Source: Treponema sp. (GTDB lineage Bacteria > Spirochaetota > Spirochaetia > Treponematales > Treponemataceae). From it: a stretch of DNA of 64,000 nucleotides. Shown piece after piece: positions 28,102-37,947 of this stretch. Location: contig JALCCK010000005.1 of NCBI GenBank assembly GCA_022640795.1, forward strand, positions 1-64,000, in the 5' to 3' direction. Within the stretch, counting starts at the first letter, position 1; the number at the start of each line of letters is the position of its first letter. The notes under the pieces are model-generated. The model ran no database searches and was not told the origin of the DNA. It worked only from the letters and a program-made list of their open reading frames with translations. A program made the translations under genes and the position numbers.

Positions 28102-28130
28102 TTGGCAGGCAGAAGAAAATAGATTATTAT
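28102..28130 (+). promoter_or_regulatory. Promoter of the hydrogenase-like receptor gene
   Basis: The -35 TTGGCA (28102-28107), a 17-bp spacer and -10 TATTAT (28125-28130), each 5 of 6 to consensus. Confidence 0.5.
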
Positions 28131-28194
28131 AGAAAATACGCTGAGAAAAAATTGAACAGCGGTATAGAAAGTATGAATGTCCCAGGAGAAAAAA

Positions 28195-30300
28195 GTGAGC
28201 CTTGAATTAAAACCGGTCATTCGGGTCGACAAAGATAAATGCGTAAACTGTCATCGTTGTATAGCCGTGTGTCCTTCAAAAATGTGTAATGACGGATCCG
28301 GAGATTATGTAAAAATAAATCCTGATTTGTGTATTGGCTGCGGTTCCTGTATAGAAGCCTGTACTCACGGAGCGAGAGTCGGAATCGATGATGCTCCTGC
28401 ATTTTTGAAAGCTGCAGCTGCAAAAGAGAAAATTATTGCTATTGTGGCACCGTCTTCCGCCGCAGGGTATCGTGACAACTATCTACGGTTGAACGGATGG
28501 TTGAAATCGATCGGTATAGAAGCTGTCTTTGATGTCAGTTTCGGAGCCGAACTTGCGACAAAATCATATGTGGAATATATAAGAGAAAAACATCCGCAGT
28601 GTGTCATATCGCAGCCGTGCCCGGCTCTCGTCAACTATATAGAACTTTACCAGCCGGACCTCCTTCCCTTTCTGGCTCCTGTCGACAGTCCGATGCTGCA
28701 TACGCTTAAAATGATCCGCCATTATTATCCCGCGTATACGAACTATAAAACTGCCGTTATATCTCCCTGCTATGCAAAACGGCGTGAATTTGATGAAACG
28801 GGACTGGGAGATTTTAACGTTACGATGAATTCGCTTGATACCTATTTCAACAGCAACAATATTGAACTGCGGAATTTTCCCAAGGTCAATTATGATAATC
28901 CCCCTGCGGAACGTGCCGTTTTATATTCGAGTCCGGGCGGGCTGATGCGTACCGTGAATCGGTATATTCCCGGTGTCTGGGAGAAGACCCGGAAAATAGA
29001 AGGCCATCCGCATGTATTCAATTATTTCTCACGGTTGTCTGCAGCCCTAAAGGGCAATGCGGCACCTGATTTTCTTCTGGTAGACGGACTGAACTGTGAG
29101 GCCGGATGTAACGGAGGTCCGGGTACGGTACATTGTGAAACGGATATTCCCGGACTGGAGTTTTCCGTGGAAAAGCGGGACAGAAACGTCAGGAACCGGT
29201 GGAAAACAGAGAAAAGCGGCAAAGTCAGAAAATCCGCTGTCAAAAAGCTCGACCGGACAATTGCTGCATATTGGGAAAAAAAATTATACGACCGCGGGTA
29301 CGTTAACAGAAGTTCCGTATATAATGATATAATCAAAATTCCTTCGGAAGAACAGATAACCGACCTCTATACGAAAATGCACAAATATTCGGATGCGGAT
29401 ATTCTTGATTGCGGTTCCTGCGGGTATATCAGCTGCCGGCAGATGGCAACAGCCATTTTTAACGGTCTGAATAAACCCGAAAACTGCCGCCATTATCTGT
29501 CTGCGGAAATGAATTCGACGCATAGAAAAGAGCTGCAGAATTCAGTCAGGAAGATAACCGGTGATGTTTTGCAGGAACTTGAAACGACACAGCAATCCAT
29601 CGATTCAATTTCGGCTTTGGCTGATACGCTGCATACTTCCGTAACGGATTCTTCGTCAGCAATTGAGCAGCTTATATCCAGTATCGATTCAATTAATGCG
29701 ACGCTTTTACGGAATTCTGATTCCTTCGATTCTCTTGGTAATGCGACAAGAGCGGGCCGGACCAATCTGGATCATGTTTCAGACCTTGTAAAACAGATTG
29801 AACAGAATTCTGCTAACCTCGCAGATGCTAATACGGTAATCCAGAATATAGCGGCACAGACAAATCTTCTTGCCATGAATGCTGCAATTGAGGCGGCTCA
29901 TGCAGGAGAAACAGGGAAAGGTTTTGCTGTTGTGGCGGCCGAAATCCGTAAACTTGCGGAAAATTCCGGTGCAGAGGCCAAGAAAATCAATGAATTGCTC
30001 AAGGAAATTACCCAGCTCATAAAATCTACCTATACGGCTTCTGTCTCAACTAAAAAAGGATTTGATGAAATTGTCGATCTGTCGGGACAGGTTATCACTC
30101 AGGAACATACCGTTAAAAGTGCCGTTCAGGAAGAAAGTGAAGGAAGCGAAAAATTGCTGCAGTTAGTATATGCTTTGAAAGACGTAGCGGAAAATGTCAG
30201 TACAGCAACGACACACCTGCAGAAAACCAACCACCGTGTGTCTGCTGCTATAGAGAATCTCGGCAATACCGATTTCATTGAGGATCTGCCCGCCGTATAA
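28195..30300 (+). CDS. Soluble chemoreceptor fused to a sensory [FeFe]-hydrogenase module
   Basis: A 701-residue cytoplasmic fusion. Residues about 10-60 are a two-cluster ferredoxin (C16, C19, C22, C26; C46, C49, C52, C56). Residues about 80-310 are an [FeFe]-hydrogenase H-cluster domain: L1 is [12 protein letters not shown] (C142), L2 is [13 protein letters not shown] (C192), L3 is NCEAGCNGG (C301, C305). Around 404-431 is a four-Cys FeS domain ([10 protein letters not shown], then ENC). Residues about 445-700 are a methyl-accepting domain with [20 protein letters not shown]. There is no membrane helix. L1 has PCP where catalytic enzymes have CCP, as in sensory (HydS) hydrogenases. I infer that it senses H2 or redox state for chemotaxis. 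The GTG at 28195 is chosen because AGGAG lies 8 nt before it; an ATG at 28177 is the alternative. Confidence 0.88.
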   Translation: MSLELKPVIRVDKDKCVNCHRCIAVCPSKMCNDGSGDYVKINPDLCIGCGSCIEACTHGARVGIDDAPAFLKAAAAKEKIIAIVAPSSAAGYRDNYLRLNGWLKSIGIEAVFDVSFGAELATKSYVEYIREKHPQCVISQPCPALVNYIELYQPDLLPFLAPVDSPMLHTLKMIRHYYPAYTNYKTAVISPCYAKRREFDETGLGDFNVTMNSLDTYFNSNNIELRNFPKVNYDNPPAERAVLYSSPGGLMRTVNRYIPGVWEKTRKIEGHPHVFNYFSRLSAALKGNAAPDFLLVDGLNCEAGCNGGPGTVHCETDIPGLEFSVEKRDRNVRNRWKTEKSGKVRKSAVKKLDRTIAAYWEKKLYDRGYVNRSSVYNDIIKIPSEEQITDLYTKMHKYSDADILDCGSCGYISCRQMATAIFNGLNKPENCRHYLSAEMNSTHRKELQNSVRKITGDVLQELETTQQSIDSISALADTLHTSVTDSSSAIEQLISSIDSINATLLRNSDSFDSLGNATRAGRTNLDHVSDLVKQIEQNSANLADANTVIQNIAAQTNLLAMNAAIEAAHAGETGKGFAVVAAEIRKLAENSGAEAKKINELLKEITQLIKSTYTASVSTKKGFDEIVDLSGQVITQEHTVKSAVQEESEGSEKLLQLVYALKDVAENVSTATTHLQKTNHRVSAAIENLGNTDFIEDLPAV

Positions 30301-30321
30301 AAAATGACGGCGGTGGTATGA

Positions 30322-30960
30322 CTACATTCCGAGATCTTCGCCGATGAGAATAACCTTGATTCTGCCTTTGGGATTGCTCAGCCGGGTCGCCACCAGATAG
30401 GTACAGATACTGTCGTCGCTTCTGCAGTCACCGCAGAGCCCTGTTTCACAACAGGGTGTTTTCTTGTCGAATCGCTGACAGTTCATCGGCGCAGCGTAGT
30501 TCCGGGCCCGGCTTTCAGCGTCGGCAAGTGTTTTTACAACTTTATTCATACCGACTGCAACAATAACACTTTTCGGGCCGTAAATCATAGCAGCAAGACG
30601 ATTACCGGCGCCGTCGATATTGAACAGCTGCCCGTCCTGCGTTACGGCATTTGAACTCATGAGGAAGGTATCGCAGGTAAGCGCCTTTCTGGTAATTGCG
30701 CTGCGTTCTTCCGGTGTTTTCGCCCGGTCTCTGTCGAGGACCCGGTATTGCTGTTCGTTCAGCATCGGAAAAACACCGATTTCCTGCAAGGTCTGGGATC
30801 CACCCCACGATACGACGTCTGTCCGGGGGATGAGCGAAAGAATCTTTTCTGCCGCTTCTTTCGATGTTTGACAGTAATAAGCATCAAATTTCCGGGATTT
30901 CAGGGCCTGTACAATTTTCTGACCTGCTTTATTGTATCTGGTTTGTTTCGGTGTCATCAT
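30322..30960 (-). CDS. LUD-domain protein (DUF162, LutC/LutB-like)
   Basis: A 212-residue LUD-domain protein. Members include parts of the lactate utilisation complex LutABC, but single-domain forms in anaerobes have no settled role. Family signs are VVSWGGSQTLQEIG, SSNAVTQDGQLFNIDGAGNR and GPKSVIVAVGMNKV. A Cys-rich segment (residues about 169-186: TPCCETGLCGDCRSDDSIC) near the C-terminus could hold a cluster. It converges with the hydrogenase-like receptor gene, 21 nt apart. No other lut gene is nearby. Confidence 0.85.
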   Translation of the reverse strand: MMTPKQTRYNKAGQKIVQALKSRKFDAYYCQTSKEAAEKILSLIPRTDVVSWGGSQTLQEIGVFPMLNEQQYRVLDRDRAKTPEERSAITRKALTCDTFLMSSNAVTQDGQLFNIDGAGNRLAAMIYGPKSVIVAVGMNKVVKTLADAESRARNYAAPMNCQRFDKKTPCCETGLCGDCRSDDSICTYLVATRLSNPKGRIKVILIGEDLGM

Positions 30961-31005
30961 TCCTCCTCGATATTTTACTATATCATAACTTCCGAATCTG
31001 CAATA

Positions 31006-33162
31006 TCAGTTTTCCGATAAATCCGCGGCAGATTCCTTTCCAGGATCACTTTCTTCTATAATAAACTTGCCGATTTCTGCACGTATATCTGCTATCGACG
31101 TATTCATATTCCTGCCGACTTCCTTAAGATTTGTTCCGGTAGTTCTGATTTCACCTGCTTTTTCACTCATACCGACGATACTTTCCCGCATGGCGGATGT
31201 TGCTTCCTGCAGTTTTTTTATTTCTACCAGAATAGCCTGATTTCCTGACGCCATTTCTGATGACGCGGTACGTACAGAAACAGTAGTGTCATTCATCATC
31301 TTTAAAGATTCCATAATCTGTGCGGAACCTGTCTGTTGTTCTTCCATAGCTTCCTTTATCTGCTGCACGATTTGATCGGTCGTTTTAATATGTTCTGAAA
31401 CGGCGCCAAATGTTTTCGATGATAAAACTGATGCTCCGACGACCTCGTCAATAGACGCTTGTATTTTTTTGAGCTCCTGGCCGATCGATTTCGACTGCGC
31501 TGTCGATGTTTCAGAAAGTTTTCGTATTTCATCCGCTACAACGCTGAATCCCTTTCCCGCTTCTCCCGCATGGGCTGCTTCGATGGCCGCATTCATGGCC
31601 AGCAGGTTTGTTTGTTCCGCGATACCTGCTATAGCAGTGTTTGCATCTTCAAGCATCTTTGACTGTTCTTTTATAAGCGATATACGATCATTGACGTTTA
31701 TCTGCTGTGAGACCCCCGTCTCGACATGTTTTTGAAGATCGGTAAAGGAAGACGCCATCGTTCCAATCGATTTGTTGACCGAGGTAATGTTTCCGACCAT
31801 CTGCTCGACAGCGGAAGAAGCTTCCGTAACGCCTGCAGCCTGGTTTTGTATCATATCTTCCAGCGTATTTATATTATGTGCGATTTGTGTTACTGAGGCG
31901 GTTGTTTCGTTTACACTTGCGGTCTGCTGCTGTATCTGCTGTCTGGTATTTTCGATGTTTTCAAGTATTTGTTCCAGTGAGCCGGAATTTTTTTCTGTTC
32001 CTTTCTGCAGGTTGTCGTTTACCACGATAAGTTCACTGCTCGATTTCTTTATTCCTGTTACGATTGCCCTCAGTTTCTGTGTAAAGTCATTGAATCCGTC
32101 TACCAGCGAACCTATTTCGTCATTCGTATGAACGGCTATTTGTTTAGTAAGATCGGCATCGCCCTCTGCAATATCGTTTACGGATTTTGTGACGGTCCTG
32201 AGCGGACGCAATGATTTCGTGATATACCCGGCACTTATAACGATTATCAAAATACTTGCCGTTCCAAGCAGCAGTGCCAGCGTAAACCGCAGTTTGTACG
32301 AGAGGGTATTGAGCTGTGATTCAGGAATATCGATAGCAAGCGACCACGGTGTCCCCTGAACTGCCGTATAGGCGACAAGATTTTTTTTCCCGGAAGGGTC
32401 CTGTATCATTTTTATGCCGTCTCTTCCTTTGAGCATTTCGGCAGTAAGGTCGGAAAGGCCTTTGTAACCAAGAGAATCTCCGTTTTTGAAGTCTGCCTTC
32501 ATGTTATAACCGGCATCTTTGTTATGGGCTATGACCATACCGTCTGAGGAAATAAGCCATGCAAAGCCTTCTTTTCCAATTTTTATATCGTTGACGATAT
32601 GCTGCAGTTTCGCTATATCGAGTGCAGCCGATATATATCCGTAGCTGTGTCCGGCAGCGTCTGCAACCGGCTCGCATATATTACAGACAATAGATCCGTC
32701 TGCAGCTGAGTCACGGGGATCACTTATGTATACTGAAGGGAAATGTGCCATCATCAACTCTTGGATTTCATTTCCGCTGAGATCGATATCTATCCCGGTA
32801 CTTACTCTTCCGATATTGTCGGACGAAGCAACGAAAATGTTTTTATAATTCTGGTTTATGAGCTTTCTGTGTGCGGGATCGCGGATATAGGCTGCAAGCA
32901 CGCGGATATCCCCTGTACGGGCTTCATCGGACTGGGTAAAGATCCGGAGATCATTGGAATATATTTCGATCCAGTTGGTGATTGATTCGGCTTTCGATGT
33001 TACAAGATTTATGGTGGAGTCGGAATAAATTTCAGTGACAGCAGCACTGACGATCCTTGTAGACAGAATAATCATCGCCGCAAAAAAAACAAGAATAAAA
33101 AAAGAAAGAATAAATACAAATTTTGTTGCGATGTGCCGTTGTTTTTTATTTTTAAAAACCAT
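31006..33162 (-). CDS. Methyl-accepting chemotaxis protein with double-Cache sensor
   Basis: A 718-residue transmembrane chemoreceptor with a first helix ([20 protein letters not shown]), a dCache-type periplasmic domain ([14 protein letters not shown] at its end), a second helix, HAMP and a signalling domain with [20 protein letters not shown]. The signalling half is very similar to the receptor at 14382-16499, suggesting duplication with divergence of the sensor. The ATG at 33162 has AGGAAGG 7 nt upstream; the frame continues to 33237 without support. The 33163-33446 gap upstream is AT-rich and holds the ssnA promoter. Confidence 0.92.
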   Translation of the reverse strand: MVFKNKKQRHIATKFVFILSFFILVFFAAMIILSTRIVSAAVTEIYSDSTINLVTSKAESITNWIEIYSNDLRIFTQSDEARTGDIRVLAAYIRDPAHRKLINQNYKNIFVASSDNIGRVSTGIDIDLSGNEIQELMMAHFPSVYISDPRDSAADGSIVCNICEPVADAAGHSYGYISAALDIAKLQHIVNDIKIGKEGFAWLISSDGMVIAHNKDAGYNMKADFKNGDSLGYKGLSDLTAEMLKGRDGIKMIQDPSGKKNLVAYTAVQGTPWSLAIDIPESQLNTLSYKLRFTLALLLGTASILIIVISAGYITKSLRPLRTVTKSVNDIAEGDADLTKQIAVHTNDEIGSLVDGFNDFTQKLRAIVTGIKKSSSELIVVNDNLQKGTEKNSGSLEQILENIENTRQQIQQQTASVNETTASVTQIAHNINTLEDMIQNQAAGVTEASSAVEQMVGNITSVNKSIGTMASSFTDLQKHVETGVSQQINVNDRISLIKEQSKMLEDANTAIAGIAEQTNLLAMNAAIEAAHAGEAGKGFSVVADEIRKLSETSTAQSKSIGQELKKIQASIDEVVGASVLSSKTFGAVSEHIKTTDQIVQQIKEAMEEQQTGSAQIMESLKMMNDTTVSVRTASSEMASGNQAILVEIKKLQEATSAMRESIVGMSEKAGEIRTTGTNLKEVGRNMNTSIADIRAEIGKFIIEESDPGKESAADLSEN

Positions 33163-33376
33163 AGGAAACCTTCCTGAATAAAGATGTGGCGTATAACGGT
33201 GTATACTGATTATATGACCTTCTGTAGTAAAGTTCAATGAATTTCTTTTTTGCTGATATGTGTGTATATGGTAAATTATGTTAATATATAGTTAATTATT
33301 GCAATATATATCATTGTTTTCATAGTCTGAAATAATAAAATATTTTAGCTATGTTAAAAAATATTTAGTCGATTAC

Positions 33377-33404
33377 TTGTTTAATTTTAAAACGATGCTA
33401 TACT
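33377..33404 (+). promoter_or_regulatory. Promoter of the purine-catabolism operon
   Basis: TTGTTT (33377-33382), a 16-bp spacer and TATACT (33399-33404), extended upstream to TGCTATACT. A GAGGAG ribosome-binding site and the ssnA ATG follow at 33447. Confidence 0.6.
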
Positions 33405-33446
33405 CTTTAAAGGATTTTTGTAGTATTTGTTTCAGAGGAGTTTTAA

Positions 33447-34784
33447 ATGATAATAATCGGAAACGGGCGTGTCGTTACGCGCGATGAAAAAAAGCCGTAT
33501 ATCGAAAGCGGTGCAGTCGTCTGCGACGGGGAAAAAATCAAGGAAGTCGGTACCAGTCAGGATATCCGTAAGAAATACCCTTCTGCAGAATTTATAGATG
33601 CTGCCGGCGGCGTTATAATGCCTGCTTTTATCAATATGCATGAACATATCTATTCGGCATTTGCACGTGGACTTTCCATAAACGGGTACGATCCGAAAGG
33701 ATTTCTTGATATTCTTGATGGTTTGTGGTGGAAAATAGACCGTATGCTGAATCTTCAGGATGTGTACCGGTCTGCACAGGCAACCTGTCTTGACTGTATA
33801 AAGAACGGTGTGACGACAGTGTTTGATCATCATGCCGGATTCGGTGCAATAGAGGGAAGTCTTTCTGAAATCAGTCGTGCGGCCGGGGAATCGGGGATAA
33901 GAACTTGTCTGTGCTACGAAGTCAGTGATCGGGACGGCAGTGAAAAGGCTGCTCTGTCTATAGAAGAAAATGAGAACTTTATAAAATATTGCAAAGAGGC
34001 AAAAGATCCGCTGCTTGCCGGCATGATGGGTATGCATGCTTCGTTTACCCTGAGCGATGAAACACTGGAAAGATGTTCGGGACTTGCGGCGGACTACGGG
34101 GTCGGATGCCATATACATGTGGCGGAAGGGCTTGCCGATGTAACGGACTGTCTTTCAAAATACGGCAAGAAAATTGTGAACAGGTTGTATGACGCCGGAA
34201 TACTCGGCCCTTTAACACTGGCAGTACACTGTCTGCACGTAGATAATGAAGAGCTCGACATTATCAAAACGACTGATACGATGGTTGTCCATAATCCGGA
34301 AAGCAATATGGGGAATGCGGTCGGCTGCAGCGACGTTCCGGGGATGTATGCAAAAAAGATACTGCTTGGGCTTGGAACAGACGGATATACAAACGATATG
34401 CTTGAAAGCTATAAAGTCGGTAATCTTATTCATAAACACTATACGGGAAATCCGAATGCAGGCTGGGAAGAACTTCCCGCGATGTTGTTCAGAAATAATG
34501 CCGTTATGGCAAACCGTTATTTTAAACCGACGCTCGGAATCCTTAAAGCCGGCGCCGCAGCCGATGTCATTGTAACTGACTACCATCCGCTGACGCCGAT
34601 GAACGGATCTAATATCAACAGTCACGTTCTGTTCGGAATGAACGGCCGCAGTGTTGTAACAACGATGTGTGCGGGAAAAGTTCTGATGAAGGACCGGGTG
34701 TTTACAGAACTGGATGAAGAATCAATCATGGCAAAATCCCGGGAACAGGCTGCCGGTCTGTGGAAACGCATAAACGGCGACTAA
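33447..34784 (+). CDS. ssnA: SsnA-type amidohydrolase of anaerobic purine catabolism
   Basis: A 445-residue metal-dependent amidohydrolase of the SsnA group. It has the N-terminal metal motif MHEHIYSAFARG, the SsnA-typical GLWWKIDRML, H in VAEGLADV, VHNPESNMGNAVG and the late metal aspartate in LGLGTDGYTNDM. In E. coli the gene sits in the ygf/yge region and belongs to the anaerobic uric-acid/purine-degradation gene set found in gut bacteria, where it is thought to act in opening or deaminating a purine-derived ring. It is the first gene of the long operon here. The exact reaction is inference. Confidence 0.87.
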   Translation: MIIIGNGRVVTRDEKKPYIESGAVVCDGEKIKEVGTSQDIRKKYPSAEFIDAAGGVIMPAFINMHEHIYSAFARGLSINGYDPKGFLDILDGLWWKIDRMLNLQDVYRSAQATCLDCIKNGVTTVFDHHAGFGAIEGSLSEISRAAGESGIRTCLCYEVSDRDGSEKAALSIEENENFIKYCKEAKDPLLAGMMGMHASFTLSDETLERCSGLAADYGVGCHIHVAEGLADVTDCLSKYGKKIVNRLYDAGILGPLTLAVHCLHVDNEELDIIKTTDTMVVHNPESNMGNAVGCSDVPGMYAKKILLGLGTDGYTNDMLESYKVGNLIHKHYTGNPNAGWEELPAMLFRNNAVMANRYFKPTLGILKAGAAADVIVTDYHPLTPMNGSNINSHVLFGMNGRSVVTTMCAGKVLMKDRVFTELDEESIMAKSREQAAGLWKRINGD

Positions 34785-34843
34785 TCCCTGAAACCGGGGA
34801 TAAAAATCAGGCAGGCTCCGTCCTGTTTTAAAAGAGGAAATTT

Positions 34844-37800
34844 ATGAGCGACAGAATGAAACCTATTGCGTTCGAAGATCTGATTGAGCACATCTTTACC
34901 GAATACAGAAATGAAAAGACGGTTTTCGGCATACGGAAATTTTTCAAGGCCGACAGCAGCGCTGCCTTACCGCTTTTCGGAGAGAAAATTGAGATGCCGT
35001 TCGGTCCGGCAGCCGGACCGCATACACAGCTTGCCCAGAATATCATCAGCGCCTATTTGTGCGGCGGCAGGTTTTTTGAACTCAAAACAGTTCAGAAACT
35101 GGATGGCGATGATTTAAAAGTGTCGAAACCCTGTATAACGGCTGCCGACGAGGGTTATAACTGCGAATGGAGTACGGAACTTTCTGTTCCGCAGGCATAT
35201 GCAGAATACGTAAAAGCCTGGATTATTTTAAAGATTCTTGCCGCAGAATTTGATCTGGGAAGCCCCGATGGATTTGTTTTCAATATGAGTGTCGGGTACG
35301 ATCTCGAGGGAATAAAGACTCCGAAAATTGACTCCTATATAGAAGGAATGAAAAATGCTTCCGAAAATCAGGTATTTACCGGATGTATACAAACTGCCGC
35401 CCGTTTTGCAGCCCGGGGCCGGTTTAAAAATGTAACGGAACAGGATATAAAAGGTATTTCGCCCCGGATCAGCAGCAGTATTACCCTGTCGACGCTGCAC
35501 GGATGCCCTCCGCAGGAAATAGAACGTATCGCACGGTACCTTATAAAAGAAAAACGGCTGCATACATTTGTTAAATGCAACCCGACGCTGCTCGGCTATG
35601 ATTTTGCCCGCAGCACGCTTGACGGGCTGGGTTTCGATTATGTTGCCTTTGACGATCATCATTTTAAAGAAGATTTACAGTATACGGATGCGGTTCCGAT
35701 GTTCCGCCGGCTTCAGGCTGAAAGCGACGCAACAGGTGTTGTGTTCGGCGTCAAACTGACGAATACCTGTCCGGTCGATGTGGACAACGGACAGCTGCCG
35801 TCTGAAGAAATGTATATGAGCGGCAGAAGTCTTGCCCCGCTTACGCTTGCACTTGCTGCAAAGCTTTCCCGGACATTTGACGGAAAGCTGCGTATAAGTT
35901 ATTCAGGAGGTGCCGGATACGAAAATATAGATTCCATCGTCGGGTGCGGAATATGGCCGGTCACTCTTGCAACTTCTCTGCTTAAACCGGGAGGATATCA
36001 CCGGATGCATCAGATCGCCGGTAAGTTTACCACCGGACAGACAGCCGCTTTTTCCGGCGTCGATGTTGAAAAAATAACGGATCTGGCGGCGCGTGCCGGC
36101 AATCCGGAAACGGGAAGCAGAAAATCCATAAAACTTCATCCGGTGGTAAAACTGCGCAGAAAACTGCCGCTGACTGACTGCTTTATTGCTCCCTGTAGTG
36201 AAACGTGTCCGATCCATCAGGATATCCCGGCTTATGTCCGTCTTGCCGGCGCGGGAAACTACGATGAATCGCTCAGAGTTATTACCGATAAAAATCCGCT
36301 GCCGTTCATAACAGGGACCATCTGTCCGCATACCTGTATGGGACGGTGTACGAGAAATTTTTATGATACCAGCGTGCAGATACGGGAAACAAAACTTGCT
36401 GCCGCACAACATGCCTATTCTGTGATTTTGCAGGAGCTGCAGCAGAAAAAGAGTGCGGCACAGAAAGCTGCCGGCGGAAAAACGAATGGAAAGCGTGTTG
36501 CGGTAATTGGCGGCGGTCCGGCAGGTCTCAGTGCAGCATTTTTCCTTGCCCGTGAAGGGATCAGTGTTACCGTTTTTGAAAAAGAAAAAAAGTGCGGCGG
36601 CATCGTCGGACAGGTTATTCCGTCTTTCAGAATTTCCGGGGATGCTGTTGAAAAGGATGTTGCGCTTGTCCGCGCTGCCGGCGCCGAGCTGGTAACCGGA
36701 AAAGAAATACGGAATATAAACCCGCTGTTTTCCGAGGGGTATACCGATATTCTGATTGCTGTCGGGGCGTGGAAACCTGCCGGACTCCGGCTCTCCGGAG
36801 ACAGCGCAGTGGATGCACTCGATTTCCTGCGGGACTGCAGAACCGGAGCCACCCGGAAATACGGCTCCGATATTGTTGTTATCGGTGCCGGCAATACGGC
36901 TATGGATGTTGCCCGCGCTGCACTGCGCATACCGGATATAAAAACCGTGCGGCTGGTGTACCGGCGGACACGGCGGTATATGCCTGCAGACGAAGATGAA
37001 CTTGAATGTGCCATGCAGGAAGGTGTCGACCTGAAAGAGCTGCGGTCACCGGTGTCATACCGGAACGGCAGACTGGTTTGCAGTGTTATGAAACTCGGTG
37101 ATTTCGATGCGTCGGGCAGACGCCGTCCGGTCGATACCGGAACGACGGAAGAGATTTCCTGTACTGCCGTTATTGCAGCAACAGGCGAAAACGTTCCGTC
37201 TGAAGTCTACAGGGAACTCGGTATTAAACTCGACGAACGGAACATGCCTGTTTTAAATAATCGAAGGGAAACGTCTGTTCCTCATGTATACGTTGCCGGC
37301 GATGCTGCGGGCGGTCCGGCGACGGTCGTTGAAGCTATTGCCGGTGCGGCAGCGTTTGCGGCGGCAATTACGGAAATTCACAACCGGAACTACGAACAGC
37401 TCAATACTGATTCGGATATCCGGCGTGCGGCGGAAAAGAAAGGAGTTGTCGACGTTACGACCGCCGCGGGAAAGACTTCTGTTCAAAGCGGCCGCTGTCT
37501 TGAATGTTCCGTAGTCTGTGAAAACTGTGTGGATGTTTGTCCGAACAGGGCGAATGTTGCCGTAACCGTTCCCGGCGATGACGGGACGTCGTCCGTTCAG
37601 ATTGTTCATCTTGACGATCTGTGCAATGAATGTGGAAACTGTGCGGTATTCTGTCCGTACGACGGCCGCCCGTACAAAGATAAATTTACGCTTTTCCGGA
37701 CTGCGGCGGCTATGGATGAAAGTACGAATTACGGATTTGCGCCGATGGATCGTATCGGAGACAGCGGTGAACGTCTGTTCCGCATTCGTGTTCCGGGTTT

Positions 37801-37900
37801 CGACCGCGGCAATGTGGATTTGAACAATCTCCCTGCGGAAATCGACCGGCAGCTTGCAGCTCTTATAACGACTGTGGTGGACCGGTATTCGTATCTCTAA
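34844..37900 (+). CDS. ygfK: YgfK-type iron-sulfur flavoprotein (putative reductase subunit)
   Basis: A 1018-residue multidomain protein matching YgfK. Residues about 1-420 form a dihydroorotate-dehydrogenase-like barrel (FGPAAGPHTQLAQN). Then a GltD-like part has cluster cysteines in CSETCPIHQDIP and CPHTCMGRCTRN, FAD-binding VIGGGPAGLSAA (from about 551) and NAD(P)-binding VVIGAGNTAMDVARAA (from about 684). A C-terminal two-cluster ferredoxin (CLECSVVCENCVDVCP; CNECGNCAVFCPYDG) completes it. It was once annotated as a selenate reductase subunit; in purine-degrading gut bacteria the family is required for anaerobic purine use, probably as an electron-transfer reductase for an oxidised purine. 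Length is close to E. coli YgfK. Confidence 0.9.
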   Translation: MSDRMKPIAFEDLIEHIFTEYRNEKTVFGIRKFFKADSSAALPLFGEKIEMPFGPAAGPHTQLAQNIISAYLCGGRFFELKTVQKLDGDDLKVSKPCITAADEGYNCEWSTELSVPQAYAEYVKAWIILKILAAEFDLGSPDGFVFNMSVGYDLEGIKTPKIDSYIEGMKNASENQVFTGCIQTAARFAARGRFKNVTEQDIKGISPRISSSITLSTLHGCPPQEIERIARYLIKEKRLHTFVKCNPTLLGYDFARSTLDGLGFDYVAFDDHHFKEDLQYTDAVPMFRRLQAESDATGVVFGVKLTNTCPVDVDNGQLPSEEMYMSGRSLAPLTLALAAKLSRTFDGKLRISYSGGAGYENIDSIVGCGIWPVTLATSLLKPGGYHRMHQIAGKFTTGQTAAFSGVDVEKITDLAARAGNPETGSRKSIKLHPVVKLRRKLPLTDCFIAPCSETCPIHQDIPAYVRLAGAGNYDESLRVITDKNPLPFITGTICPHTCMGRCTRNFYDTSVQIRETKLAAAQHAYSVILQELQQKKSAAQKAAGGKTNGKRVAVIGGGPAGLSAAFFLAREGISVTVFEKEKKCGGIVGQVIPSFRISGDAVEKDVALVRAAGAELVTGKEIRNINPLFSEGYTDILIAVGAWKPAGLRLSGDSAVDALDFLRDCRTGATRKYGSDIVVIGAGNTAMDVARAALRIPDIKTVRLVYRRTRRYMPADEDELECAMQEGVDLKELRSPVSYRNGRLVCSVMKLGDFDASGRRRPVDTGTTEEISCTAVIAATGENVPSEVYRELGIKLDERNMPVLNNRRETSVPHVYVAGDAAGGPATVVEAIAGAAAFAAAITEIHNRNYEQLNTDSDIRRAAEKKGVVDVTTAAGKTSVQSGRCLECSVVCENCVDVCPNRANVAVTVPGDDGTSSVQIVHLDDLCNECGNCAVFCPYDGRPYKDKFTLFRTAAAMDESTNYGFAPMDRIGDSGERLFRIRVPGFDRGNVDLNNLPAEIDRQLAALITTVVDRYSYL

Positions 37901-37947
37901 AATGCAACTTTAACGGTTTGACGTTGTTTCGTACACAGAGGCATAAA

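Noticed and set aside
34844-37900. Glutamate synthase small subunit or dihydroorotate dehydrogenase
   Set aside because: It contains both kinds of domain in one chain plus a C-terminal two-cluster ferredoxin, which is the YgfK layout.
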